DNA of 64,000 nt from Clusia tigrina (lineage: Eukaryota; Arthropoda; Insecta; Diptera; Clusiidae): the NCBI GenBank assembly GCA_920105625.2, contig OV050032.1, positions 75,249,879 to 75,313,878 on the forward strand, read 5' to 3'. Under the pieces are notes generated by a model. It did not search any database. It had not been told where the DNA came from and worked only from the letters and a program-made list of their open reading frames with translations. Every line of letters starts with the position of its first letter. Position 1 is the stretch's first letter. Position numbers and translations under genes: made by a program. Of this stretch, positions 1 to 13,600 are shown piece by piece.

Positions 1-277
1 ATGGCCCTAACTTCTATACGGTACGTCCTACACCTATCAAAGTTTGCAACATAAATATGCTTGTAACTTTTTACTGGAGCGTCATAAAACCTTGAAATTT
101 TGTAACAATAAAGTACTCGAGTCTCTTGTCAATTTAAGCTATCGCTCAAAGCTATGTTACCCTTGAGTCCCAAATCAAACACTGACAAAACTTTAAATGG
201 CCCTAACTTCTATACGGTACGTCCTACACGTTTCAAAGTTTGCAAAATCCAAATGCTTGTAACTTTTTACTGGAGCG

Positions 278-327
278 TCATAAAACCTTGAAATTTTTTA
301 CTTCATAAAACCTTGAAATTTTGTAAC
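278..327. repeat. 25-bp internal duplication in long satellite variant
   Basis: The segment TCATAAAACCTTGAAATTTT plus five more bases occurs twice in a row at 278 and 303, lengthening the monomer to about 221 bp. These long monomers also read AATAGAGTACTCGAG instead of AATAAAGTACTCGAG, so they form a variant family. Similar long monomers recur near 1080, 2490, 3100, 5470, 6090, 8850, 9460, 10080, 11670, 12400, 13990, 15130, 16260, 19800 and 20220, and appear absent from about 20.3 to 28.8 kb. Confidence 0.9.
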
Positions 328-3300
328 AATAGAGTACTCGAGCCTCTTGTCACTTTAAGCTATCGCTCAAAGCTATGCTACCCTTGAGTCCCAAAGTTAA
401 CACTGATAAAACTTCAAATGGCCCTAACTTCTATACGGTACCTCCTACACCTATCAAAGTTTGCAACATACAAATGCTTGTAACTTTTTACCTTGAAATT
501 TTTAACAATAAAGTACTCGAGCCTCTTGTCAATTTAAGCTATCGCTCATAGCTATGCTACCCTTGAGTCCCAAATCAAACACTGATAAAACTTCAAATGG
601 CCCTAACTTCTATGCGGTACGTCCTACACCTATCAAAGTTTGCAACAAACAAATGCTTGTAACTTTTTACTGGAGCGTCATAAAACCTTGAAATTTTGTA
701 TCAATTAAGTACTCGAGCCTCTTGCCAATTTAATCTGTCGCTCATAGCTATGCTACCCTTGAGTCCCAAATCAAACACTGAAAAAACTTCAAATGGCCCT
801 AACTTCTATACGGTACGTCCTACACCTATCAAAGTTTGCAACATACAAATGCTTGTAACTTTTTTCTGGAGCATCATAAAACCTTGAAATTTTGTAACAA
901 TAAAGTACTCGAGCCTCTTGTCAATTTAAGCTATCGCTCAAAGCTATGCTCCCCTTGAGTCCCAAATCAAACACTGATAAAGCTTCAAATGGCCCTAACT
1001 TCTATACAGTACGTCCTACACCTATCAAAGTTTGCAACATACAAATGCTTGTAACTTTTTACTGGAGCGTCATACAACCTTGAACTTTTTTACTTCAAAA
1101 AACCTTGAAATTTTGTAACAATAGAGTACTCGAGCCTCTTATCAATTTAAGCTATCGCTCAAAGCTATGCTCCCCTTGAGTCCCAAATCAAACACTGATA
1201 AAGCTTCAAATGGCCCTAACTTCTATACGGTACGTCCTACACCTATCAAAGTTTGCAACATACAAATGCTTGTAACTATTTACTGGAGCGTCATAGAACC
1301 TTGAAATTTTGTAACAATAAAGTACTCGAGCCTCTTGTCAATTTAAGCTATCGCTCAAAGCTATGCTACCCTTGAGTCCCAAATCAAACACTGATAAAAC
1401 TTCAAACGGCCCAAACTTCTATGCGGTAAGTCCTACACCTATCAAAGTTTGCAACAAACAAATGCTTGTAACTTTTTACTGGAGCGTCATAAAACCTTGA
1501 AATTTTGTAACAATAAAGTACTCGAGCCTCTTATCAATTTAAGCTATCGCTCACAGCTATGCTACCCTTGAGTCCCAAATCAAACACTGAAAAAACTTCA
1601 AATGGCCCTAACTTCTATACGGTACGTCCTACACCTATCAAAGTTTGCAACATACAAATGCTTGTAACTTTTTTCTGGAGCATCATAAAACCTTGAAATT
1701 TTGTAACAATAAAGTACTCGAGCCTCTTGTCAATTTAAGCTATCGCTCAAAGCTATGCTACCCTTGAGTCCCAAATCAAACACTGATAAGACTTCAAATG
1801 GCAATAACTTCTATACGGTACGTCCTACACCTATCAAAGTTTGCAACAAACAAATGCTTGTAACTTTTTACTGGAGCGTCATAAAACCTTGAAATTTTGT
1901 ATCAATTAAGTACTCGAGCCTCTTGCCAATTTAATCTGTCGCTCATAGCTATGCTACCCTTGAGTCCCAAATCAAACACTGATAAAACTTCAAATGGCCC
2001 TAACTTATATACGGTACGTCCTACACCTATCAAAGTTTGCAACATACAAATGCTTGTAATTTTTTTCTGGAGCGTCATAAAACCTTGAAATTTTGAAACA
2101 ATAAAGTACTCGAGCCTTTTGTCAATTTAAGCTATCGCTCAAAGCTATGCTACCCTTGAGTCCCAAATCAAACACTGATAAGACTTCAAATGGCAATAAC
2201 TTCTATACGGTACGTCCTACACCTATCAAAGTTTGCAACAAACAAATGCTTGTAACTTTTTACTGGAGCGTCATACAACCATGAAATTTTGTAACAATAA
2301 AGTACTCGAGCCTCTTGTCAATTTAAGCTATCGCTCAAAGCTATGCTTCCCTTGAATCCCAAATCAAACACTGATAAAACTTCAAATGGCCCTAACTTCT
2401 ATACGGTACGTCCTACACCTATCAAAGTTTGCAACATACAAATGCTTGTAACTTTTTACTGGAGCGTCATAAAACCTTGAAATTTTTTATTTCATAAAAC
2501 CTTGAAATTTTGTAACAATAAAGTACTCGAGCCTCTTGTCAATTTAAGCTATCGCTTAAAGCTATGCGACCCTTGAGTCCCAAAGTAAACACTGATAAAA
2601 CTTCAAATGGCCCCTAACTTCAATACGGTGCATCCTATACCTATCAAAGTTTGCAACATACAAATGCTTGTAACTTTTTACTGGAGCGTCATAAAACCTT
2701 GAAATTTTGTAACAATAAAGTACTCGAGCCTCTTGTCAATTTAAGCTATCGCTCATAGCTATGCTACCCTTGAGTCCCAAATCAAACACTGATAAAACTT
2801 CAAATGGCCCTAACTTCTATACGGTACGTCCTACACCTATCAAAGTTTGCAACATACATATGCTTGTAACTTTTTACTGGAGCGTCATAAAACCTTGAAA
2901 TTTTGTAACAATAAAGTACTCGAGTCTCTTGTCAATTTAAGCTATCGCTCAAAGCTATGTTACCCTTGAGTCCCAAATCAAACACTGATAAAACTTCAAA
3001 TTGCCCTAACTTCTATACGGTACGTCCTACACGTTTCAAAGTTTGCAAAATCCAAATGCTTGTAACTTTTTACTGGAGCGTCATAAAACCTTGAAATTTT
3101 TTACTTCATAAAACCTTGAAATTTTGCAACAATAGAGTACTCGAGCCTCTTGTCACTTTAAGCTATCGCTCAAAGCTATGCTACCCTTGAGTCCCAAAGT
3201 TAGCACTGATAAAACTTCAAATGGCCCTAACTTCTATACGGTACCTCCTACACCTATCAAAGTTTGCAACATACAAATGCTTGTAACTTTTTACTGGAGC

Positions 3301-4600
3301 GTCATAAAACCTTGAAATTTTTAACAATAAAGTACTCGAGCCTCTTGTCAATTTAAGCTATCGCTCATAGCTATGCTACCCTTGAGTCCCAAATCAAACA
3401 CTGATAAAACTTCAAATGGCCCTAACTTCTATGCGGTACGTCCTACACCTATCAAAGTTTGCAACAAACAAATGCTTGTAACTTTTTACTGGAGCGTCAT
3501 AAAACCTTGAAATTTTGTATCAATTAAGTACTCGAGCCTCTTGCCAATTTAATCTGTCGCTCATAGCTATGCTACCCTTGAGTCCCAAATCAAACACTGA
3601 TAAAACTTCAAATGGCCCTAACTTATATACGGTACGTCCTACACCTATCAAAGTTTGCAACATACAAATGCTTGTAATTTTTTTCTGGAGCGTCATAAAA
3701 CCTTGAAATTTTGAAACAATAAAGTACTCGAGCCTTTTGTCAATTTAAGTTATCGCTCAAAGATACCCTTGAGTCCCAAATCAAACACTGATAAAATTTC
3801 AAATGGCCCTAACTTCTATACGGTGCAGCCTACACCTATCAAAGTTTGCAACATACAAATGCTTGTAACTTTTTACTGGAGCGTCATAAAACCTTGAAAT
3901 TTTGTAAAAATATAGTACTCGAGCCTCTTGACAATTTAAGCTATCGCTCAAAGCTATGCTACCCTTGAGTCCCAAATCAAACACTGATAAAACTTCAAAT
4001 GGCCCTAACTTCTATACGGTACGTCCTACACCTTTCAAAGTTTCCAACATACAAATGCTTGTAACTTTTTACTGGAGCATCATAAAACCTTGAAATTTTG
4101 TAACAATAAAGTACTCGAGCCTCTTGCCAATTTAAGCTATCACTCAAAGCTATGCTACCCTTGAGTCCCAAATCAAATACTGATAAAACTTCAAATGGCC
4201 GTAACTTCTATATGGTACGTCCTACACCTATCAAAGTTTGCAACATACAAATGCTTGTAACTTTTTACTGGAGGGTCCTAAAACCTTGCAATTTTGTAAC
4301 AATAAAGTACTCGAGCCTCTTGTCAATTTAAACTATCGCTCAAAGCTTTGCTACCCTTGAGTCCCAAATGAAACACTCATAAAACATCAAATGGCCCGAA
4401 CTTCTATACGGTACGTTCTACACCTATCAAAGTTTGCAGCATACAAATTCTTGTAACTTTTTACTGGAGCGTCATAGAACCTTGAAATTTTGTAACAATA
4501 AAGTACTCGAACCTCTTGTCAATTTAAGTTATCGCTCAAAGCTATGCTACCCTCGAGTCCCAAATCAAACACTGATAAAACTTCAAATTGCCCTAACTTC

Positions 4601-4680
4601 AATACGGTGCGTAATAGACTTATGAAAGTTTGCAACATTCAAATACTTGTAACTTTTTGCTGGAGCGTTATAAAACATTG
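4601..4680. repeat. First monomer of the second satellite subfamily
   Basis: In place of TATACGGTACGTCCTACACC this monomer reads AATACGGTGCGTAATAGACT, followed by TATGAAAG, CATTCAAAT, TTTTTGCTGGAGCGTTATAAA. The same linked set of differences recurs in many later copies (for example near 6420, 7800, 11390, 13720, 14850, 15990, 17570, 18740) and dominates from 21.5 to 27.3 kb. Linked diagnostic differences define a subfamily rather than random mutation. Confidence 0.85.
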
Positions 4681-7600
4681 AAATTTTGTGATAATAAAGT
4701 ACTCGAGCCTCTTATAAATTTAAGCTATCGCTCAAAGCTATGCTACCCTTGAGTCCCAAATCAAAAACTGATAAAACTTCAAATGGCCCTAACTTCTATA
4801 CGGTACGTCCTACACCTATCAAAGTTTGGAACATACAAATGCTTGTAACTTTTTACTGGAGGGTCATAAAACCTTGAAATTTTGTAACAATAAAGTACTC
4901 GAGCCTCTTGTCAATTTAAGCTATCGCTGAAAGCTATGCTTCCCTTGAGTCCCAAATCAAAAACTGATAAAACATCAAATGACCCTAACTTCTATACGGT
5001 ACGTCCTACACCTATCAAAGTTTGCAGCATACAAATTCTTGTAACTTTTTACTGGAGTGTCATAAAACCTTGAAATTTTGTAACAATAAAGTACTCGAGC
5101 CTCTTGTCAATTTAAGCTATCGCTCAAAGCTATGCAACCCTTGAGTCCCAAATCAAACACTGATAAAATTTTAAATGGCCCTAACTTCTATACGGTACGT
5201 CCTTCACCTATCAAAGTTTGCAACATACAAATGCTTGTAACTTTTTTCTGGAACGTCATAAAACCTTGAAATTTTGTAACAATAAAGTACTCGAGCCTCT
5301 TGTCAATTTAAGCTATCGCTCAAAGCTATGCTACCCTTGAGTCCCAAATCAAACACTGATAAGACTTCAAATGGCCCTAACTTCTATACGGTACGTCGTA
5401 CACCTATCAAACTTTGCAACATACAAATGCTTGTAACTTTTTACTGGAGCGTCATACAACCTTGAAATTTTTTACTTCATAAAACCTTGAAATTTTGTAA
5501 CAATAGAGTACTCGAACCTCTTGTCAATTTAAGCTATCGCTCAAAGCTATGCTCCCCTTGAGTCCCAAATCAAACACTGATAAAGCTTCAAATGTCCCTA
5601 ACTTCTATACGGTACGTCCTACACCTATCAAAGTTTGCAACATACAAATGCTTGTAACTATTTACTGGAGCGTCATAAAATCTTGAAATTTTGTAACAAT
5701 AAAGTACTCGAGCCTCTTGTCAATTTCAGCTATCGCTCAAAGCTATGCTCCCCTTGAATCCCAAATCAAACACTGGTAAAACTTCAAATGGCCCTGACTT
5801 CTATACTGTAAGTCCTCCACCTATCAAAGTTTGCAACATACAAATGCTTGTAACTTTTTACTGGAGCGTCATAAAGCTTTGAAATTTTGTAACAATAAAG
5901 TACTCGAGCCTCTTGTCAATTTAAGCTATCGCTCAAAGCTATGCTACCATTGAGTCCCAAATCAAACACTGATACAACTTCAAATAGCCCTAACTTCTAT
6001 ACGGTACGTCCTACACCTATCAAAGTTTGCAACATACAAATGCCTGTAACTTTTTACTGGAGCGTCATAAAACCTTGAAATTTTTTATTTCATAAAACCT
6101 TGAAATTTTGTAACAATAGAGTATTCGAGCCTCTCGTCAATTTAAGCTATCGCTTAAAGCTTTGCTACCCTTGAGTCCCAAATGAAACACTGATACAACT
6201 TCAAATGGCCCTAACTTCTATACTGTAAGTCCTACACCTATCAAAGTTTGCAACATTCAAATGCTTGTAACTTTTGACTGGAGCGTCATAGAACCTTGAA
6301 ATTTTGTAACAATAAAGTACTCGAACCTCTTTTCAATTTAAGTTATCGCTCAAAGCTATGCTACCCTCGAGTCCCAAATCAAACACTGATAAAACTTCAA
6401 ATTGCCCTAACTTCAATACGGTGCGTAATAGACTTATGAAAGTTTGCAACATTCAAATACTTGTAACTTTTTGCTGGAGCGTTATAAAACATTGAAATTT
6501 TGTGACAATAAAGTAGTCGAGCCTCTTATAAATTTAAGCTATCGCTCAAAGCTATGCTACCCTTGAGTCCCAAATCAAACACTGATAAAACTTCAAATGG
6601 CCCTAACTTCAATACGGTGCGTAATAGACTTATGAAAGTTTGCAACATTCAAATGCTTGTAACTTTTTGCTGGAGCGTTATAAAACCTTGAAATTTTGTA
6701 ACAATAAAGTACTCGAGCCTCTTGTCAATTTAAGTTATCGCTCAAAGCTATGCTACCCTTGAGTCCCAAATCAAACACTGATAAAACTTCAAATGGCCCT
6801 AACTTCTATACGGTACGTCCTACACCTATAAGTTTGGAATATACAAATGCTTGTAACTTTTTACTGGAGGGTCATAAAACCTTGAAATTTTGTAACAATA
6901 AAGTACTCGAGCCTCTTGTCAATTTAAGCTATCGCTGAAAGCTATGCTTCCCTTGAGTCCCAAATCAAACACTGATAAAACTTCAAATGGCCCTAACTTC
7001 TATACGGTACGTCCTACACCTATCAAAGTTTGCAGCATACAAATTCTTGTAACTTTTTACTGGAGTATCATAAAACCTTGAAATTTTGTAACAATAAAGT
7101 ACTCGAGCCTCTTGTCAATTTAAGCTATCGCTCAAAGCTATGCAACCCTTGAGTCCCAAATCAAACACTGATAAAATTTTAAATGGCCCTAACTTCTATA
7201 CGGTACGTCCTTCACCTATCAAAGTTTGCAACATACAAATGCTTGTAACTTTTTTCTGGAACGTCATAAAACCTTGAAATTTTGTAACAATAAAGTACTC
7301 GAGCCTCTTGTCAATTTAAGCTATCGCTCAAAGCTATGCTATCCTTGAGTCCCAAATCAAACACGGATAAGACTTCAAATGGCCCTAACTTCTATACGGT
7401 ACGTCGTACACCTATCAAACTTTGCAACATACAAATGCTTGTAACTATTTACTGGAGCGTCATAAAATCTTGAAATTTTGTAACAATAAAGTACTCGAGC
7501 CTCTTGCCAATTTAAGCTATCACTCAAAGCTATGCTACCCGTGAGTCCCAAATCAAATACTGATAAAACTTCAAATGGCCTAACTTCTATACGGTACGTC

Positions 7601-10600
7601 CTACACCTATCAAAGTTTGCAACATACAAATGCTTGTAACTTTTTACTGGAGGGTCATAAAACTTTGAAATTTTGTAACAATAAAGTACTCGAGCCTCTT
7701 GTCAATTTAAGCTATCGCTCAAAGCTATGCTACCCTTGAGTCCCAAATCAAACACTGATAAAACATCAAATGGCCCTAACTTCTATACGGTGCGTAATAG
7801 ACTTATGAAAGTTTGCAACATTCAAATGCTTGTAACTTTTTGCTGGAGCGTTATAAAACCTTGAAATTTTGTGACAATAAAGTACTCGAGCCTCTTATCA
7901 ATTTAAGCTATCGCTCAAAGCTATGCTACCCTTGAGTCCCAAATCAAACACTGATAAAACTTCAAATGGCCCTAACTTCAATACGGTACGTAATAGACTT
8001 ATGAAAGTTTGCAACATTCAAATGCTTGTAACTTTTTGCTGGAGCGTTATAAAACCTTGAAATTTTGTAACAATAAAGTACCCGAGCCTCTTGTCAATTT
8101 AAGTTATCGCTCAAAGCTATGCTACCCTTGAGTCCCAAATCAAACACTGATAAAACTTCAAATGGCCCTAACTTCTATACGGTACGTCCTACACCTATCA
8201 AAGTTTGGAACATACAAATGCTTGTAACTTTTTACTGGAGGGTCATAAAACCTTGAAATTTTGTAACAATAAAGTACTCGAGCCTCTTGTCAATTTAAGC
8301 TATCGCTCAAAGCTATGCTTCCCTTGAGTCCCAAATCAAACACTGATAAAACATCAAATGACCCTAACTTCTATACGGTACGTCCTACACCTATCAAAGT
8401 TTGCAGCATACAAATTCTTGTAACTTTTTACTGGAGTGTCATAAAACCTTGAAATTTTGTAACAATAAAGTACTCGAGCCTCTTCTCAATTTAAGCTAAC
8501 GCTCAAAGCTATGCTACCCTTGAGTCCCAAATCAAACACTGATAAAATTTCAAATGGCCCTAACTTCTATACGGTACGTCGTTCACCTATCAAAGCTTGC
8601 AACATACAAATGCTTGTAACTTTTTTCTGGAACGTCATAAAACCTTGAAATTTTGTAACAATCAAGTACTCGAGCCTCTTGTCAATTTAAGCTATCGCTC
8701 AAAGCTATGCTACCCTTGAGTCCCAAATCAAACACTGATAAGACTTCAAATGGCCCTAACTTCTATACGGTACGTCCTACACCTATCAAAGTTTGCAACA
8801 TACAAATGCTTGTAACTTTTTACTGGAGCGTCATACAACCTTGAAATTTTTTACTTCATAAAACCTTGAAATTTTGTAACAATAGAGTACTCGAGCCTCT
8901 TGTCAATTTAAGCTATCGCTCAAAGCTATGCTCCCCTTGAGTCCCAAATCAAACACTGATAAAGCTTCAAATGGCCCTAACTTCTATATGGTACGTCCTA
9001 CACCTATCAAAGTTTGCAACATACAAATGCTTGTAACTATTTACTGGAGCGTCATAAAACCTTGAAATTTTGTAACAATAAAGTACTCGAGCCTCTTGTC
9101 AATTTAAGCTATCGCTCAAAGCTATGCTCCCCTTGAATCCCAAATCAAACACTGGTAAAACTTCAAATGGCCCTAACTTCTATACTGTAAGTCCTACACC
9201 AATCAAAGTTTGCAACATACAAATGCTTGTAACTTTTTACTGGAGCGTCATAAGACTTTGAAATTTTGTAACAATAAAGTACTCGAGCCTCTTGTCAATT
9301 TAAGCTATCGCTCAAAGCTATGCTACCATTGAGTCCCAAATCAAACACTGATAAAACTTCAAATGGCCCTAACTTCTATACGGTACGTCCTACACCTATC
9401 AAAGTTTGCAACATACAAATGCTTGTAACTTTTTACTGGAGCGTCATAAAACCTTGAAATTTTTTATTTCATAAAACCTTGAAATTTTGTAACAATAGAG
9501 TATTCGAGCCTCTTGTCAATTTAAGCTATCGCTTAAAGCTATGCTACCCTTGAGTCCCAAAGTAAACACTGATAAAACTTCAAATGGCCCCTAACTTCAA
9601 TACGGTGCATCCTATACCTATCAAAGTTTGCAACATACAAATGCTTGTAACTTTTTACTGGAGCGTCATAAAACCTTGAAATTTTTTAACAATAAAGTAC
9701 TCGAGCCTCTTGTCAATTTAAGCTATCGCTCATAGCTATGCTACCCTTGAGTCCCAAATCAAACACTGATAAAACTTCAAATGGCCCTAACTTCTATACG
9801 GTACGTCCTACACCTATCAAAGTTTGCAACATACAAATGCTTGTAACTTTTTACTGGAGCGTCATAAAACCTTGAAATTTTGTAACAATAAAGTACTCGA
9901 GTCTCTTGTCAATTTAAGCCATCGCTCAAAGCTATGTTACCCTTGAGTCCCAAATCAAACACTGATAAAACTTGAAATGGCCCTAACTTCTATACGGTAC
10001 GTCCTACACGTTTCAAAGTTTGCAAAATCCAAATGCTTGTAACTTTTTACTGGAGCGTCATAAAACCTTGAAATTTTTTACTTCATAAAACCTTGAAATT
10101 TTGTAACAATAGAGTACTCGAGCCTCTTGTCACTTTAAGCTATCGCTCAAAGCTATGCTACCCTTGAGTCCCAAAGTAAACACTGATAAAACTTCAAATG
10201 GCCCTAACTTCTATACGGTACCTCCTACACCTATCAAAGTTTGCAACATACAAATGCTTGTAATTTTTTACTGGAGCGTCATAAAACCTTGAAATTTTTA
10301 ACAATAAAGTACTCGAGCCTCTTGTCAATTTAAGCTATCGCTCATAGCTATGCTACCGTTGAGTCCCAAATCAAACACTGATAAAACTTCAAATGGCCCT
10401 AACTTCTATGCGGTACGTCCTACACCTATCAAACTTTGCAACATACAAATGCTTGTAACTTTTTGCTGGAGCGTCATAAAACCTTGAAATTTTGTAACAA
10501 TTAAGTACTCGAGCCTCTTGTCAATTTAATCTATCGCTCATAGCTATGCTACCCTTGAGTCCCAAATCAAACACTGATAAAACTTCAAATGGCCCTAACT

Positions 10601-13600
10601 TCTATACGGTACGTCCAACACCTATCAAAGTTTGCAACATACAAATGCTTGTAATTTTTTTCTGGAGCGTCATAAAACCTTGAAATTTTGAAACAATAAA
10701 GTACTCGAGCCTCTTGTCAATTTAAGTTATCGCTCAAAGATACCCTTGAGTCCCAAATCAAACACTGATAAAATTTCAAATGGCTCTAACTTCTATACGG
10801 TGCATCCTACACCTATCAAAGTTTGCAACATACAAATGCTTGTAACTTTTTACTGGAGCGTCATAAAACCTTGAAATTTTGTAAAAATATAGTACTCGAG
10901 CCTCTGCACAATTTAAGCTATCGCTCAAAGCTATGCTACCCTTGAGTCATAAATTAAACACTGATAAAACTTCAAATGGCCCTAACTTCTATACGGTACG
11001 TCCTACACCTTTCAAAGTTTCCAACATACAAATGCTTGTAACTTTTTACTGGAGCATCATAAAACCTTGAAATTTTGTAACAATAAAGTACTCGAGCCTC
11101 TTGCCAATTTAAGCTATCACTCAAAGCTATGCTACCCTTGAGTCCCAAATCAAATACTGATAAAACTTCAAATGGCCGTAACTTCTATACGGTACGTCCT
11201 ACACCTATCAAAGTTTGCAACATACAAATGCTTGTAACTTTTAACTGGAGGGACATAAAATCTTGAAATTTTGTAACAATAAAGTACTCGAGCCTCTTGT
11301 CAATTTAAGTTATCGCTCAAAGTTATGCTACCCTTGAGTCCCAAATCAAACACTGATAAAACTTCAAATGGCCCTAACTTAAATACGGTGCGTAATAGAC
11401 TTATGAAAGTTTGCAACATTCAAATGCTTGTAACTTTTTGCTGGAGCGTTATAAAACCTTGAAATTTTGTGACAATAAAGTACTCGAGCCTCTTATCAAT
11501 TTAAGCTATCGCTCAAAGCTATGCTACCCTTGAGTCCCAAATCAAACACTGATAAAACTTGAAATGGCCCTAACTTCTATACGGTACGTCCTACACGTTT
11601 CAAAGTTTGCAAAATCCAAATGCTTGTAACTTTTTACTGGAGCGTCATAAAACCTTGAAATTTTTTACTTCATAAAACCTTGAAATTTTGTAACAATAGA
11701 GTACTCGAGCCTCTTGTCACTTTAAGCTATCGCTCAAAGCTATGCTACCCTTGAGTCCCAAAGTAAACACTGATAAAACTTCAAATGGCCCTAACTTCTA
11801 TACGGTACGTCCTACACCTATCAAAGTTTGCAACATACAAATGCTTGTAATTTTTTCTGGAGCGTCATAAAACCTTGAAATTTTGAAACAATAAAGTACT
11901 CGAGCCTCTTGTCAATTTAAGTTATCGCTCAAAGATACCCTTGAGTCCCAAATCAAACACTGATAAAATTTCAAATGGCTCTAACTTCTATACGGTGCAT
12001 CCTACACCTATCAAAGTTTGCAACATACAAATGCTTGTAACTTTTTACTGGAGCGTCATAAAACCTGGAAATTTTGTAAAAATATAGTACTCGAGCCTCT
12101 TCACAATTTAAGCTATCGCTCAAAGCTATGCTACCCTTGAGTCATAAATTAAACACTGATAAAACTTCAAATGGCCCTAACTTCTATACGGTACGTCCTA
12201 CACCTTTCAAAGTTTCCAACATACGCTTGTAACTTTTTACTGGAGCATCATAAAACCTTGAAATTTTGTAACAATAAAGTACTCGAGCCTCTTGCCAATT
12301 TAAGCTATCACTCAAAGCTATGCTACCCTTGAGTCCCAAATCAAATACTGATAAAACTTCCAAATGCTTGTAACTTTTTACTGGAGCGTCATAAAACCTT
12401 GAAATTTTTTACTTCATAAAACCTTGAAATTTTGTAACAATAGAGTACTCGAGCCTCTTGTCACTTTAAGCTATCGCTCAAAGCTATGCTACCCTTGAGT
12501 CCCAAAGTAAACACTGATAAAACTTCAAATGGCCCTAACTTCTATACGGTACCTCCTACACCTATCAAAGTTTGCAACATACAAATGCTTGTAATTTTTT
12601 ACTGGAGCGTCATAAAACCTTGAAATTTTTAACAATAAAGTACTCGAGCCTCTTGTCAATTTAAGCTATCGCTCATAGCTATGCTACCGTTGAGTCCCAA
12701 ATCAAACACTGATAAAACTTCAAATGGCCCTAACTTCTATGCGGTACGTCCTACACCTATCAAAGTTTGCAACAAACAAATGCTTGTAACTTTTTCCTGG
12801 AGCGTCATAAAACCTTGAAATTTTGTAACAATTAAGTACTCGAGCCTCTTGTCAATTTAATCTATTGCTCATAGCTATGCTACCCTTGAGTCCCAAATCA
12901 AACACTGATAAAACTTCAAATGGCCCTAACTTCTATACGGTACGTCCAACACCTATCAAAGTTTGCAACATACAAATGCTTGTAATTTTTTTCTGGAGCG
13001 TCATAAAACCTTGAAATTTTGAAACAATAAAGTACTCGAGCCTCTTGTCAATTTAAGTTATCGCTCAAAGATACCCTTGAGTCCCAAATCAAACACTGAT
13101 AAAATTTCAAATGGCTCTAACTTCTATACGGTGCATCCTACACCTATCAAAGTTTGCAACATACAAATGCTTGTAACTTTTTACTGGAGCGTCATAAAAC
13201 CTTGAAATTTTGTAAAAATATAGTACTCGAGCCTCTGCACAATTTAAGCTATCGCTCAAAGCTATGCTACCCTTGAGTCATAAATTAAACACTGATAAAA
13301 CTTCAAATGGCCCTAACTTCTATACGGTACGTCCTACACCTTTCAAAGTTTCCAACATACAAATGCTTGTAACTTTTTACTGGAGCATCATAAAACCTTG
13401 AAATTTTGTAACAATAAAGTACTCGAGCCTCTTGCCAATTTAAGCTATCACTCAAAGCTATGCTACCCTTGAGTCCCAAATCAAATACTGATAAAACTTC
13501 AAATGGCCGTAACTTCTATACGGTACGTCCTACACCTATCAAAGTTTGCAACATACAAATGCTTGTAACTTTTTACTGGAGGGACATAAAATCTTGAAAT

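Noticed and set aside
696..887. Repeated open frames of about 60 codons in the satellite (for example 696-887, 1897-2088, 3515-3706 and minus-strand 22289-22474)
   Set aside because: They recur with the monomer period, occur in both strands and several frames, and are lost by small differences between monomers; they are chance frames.
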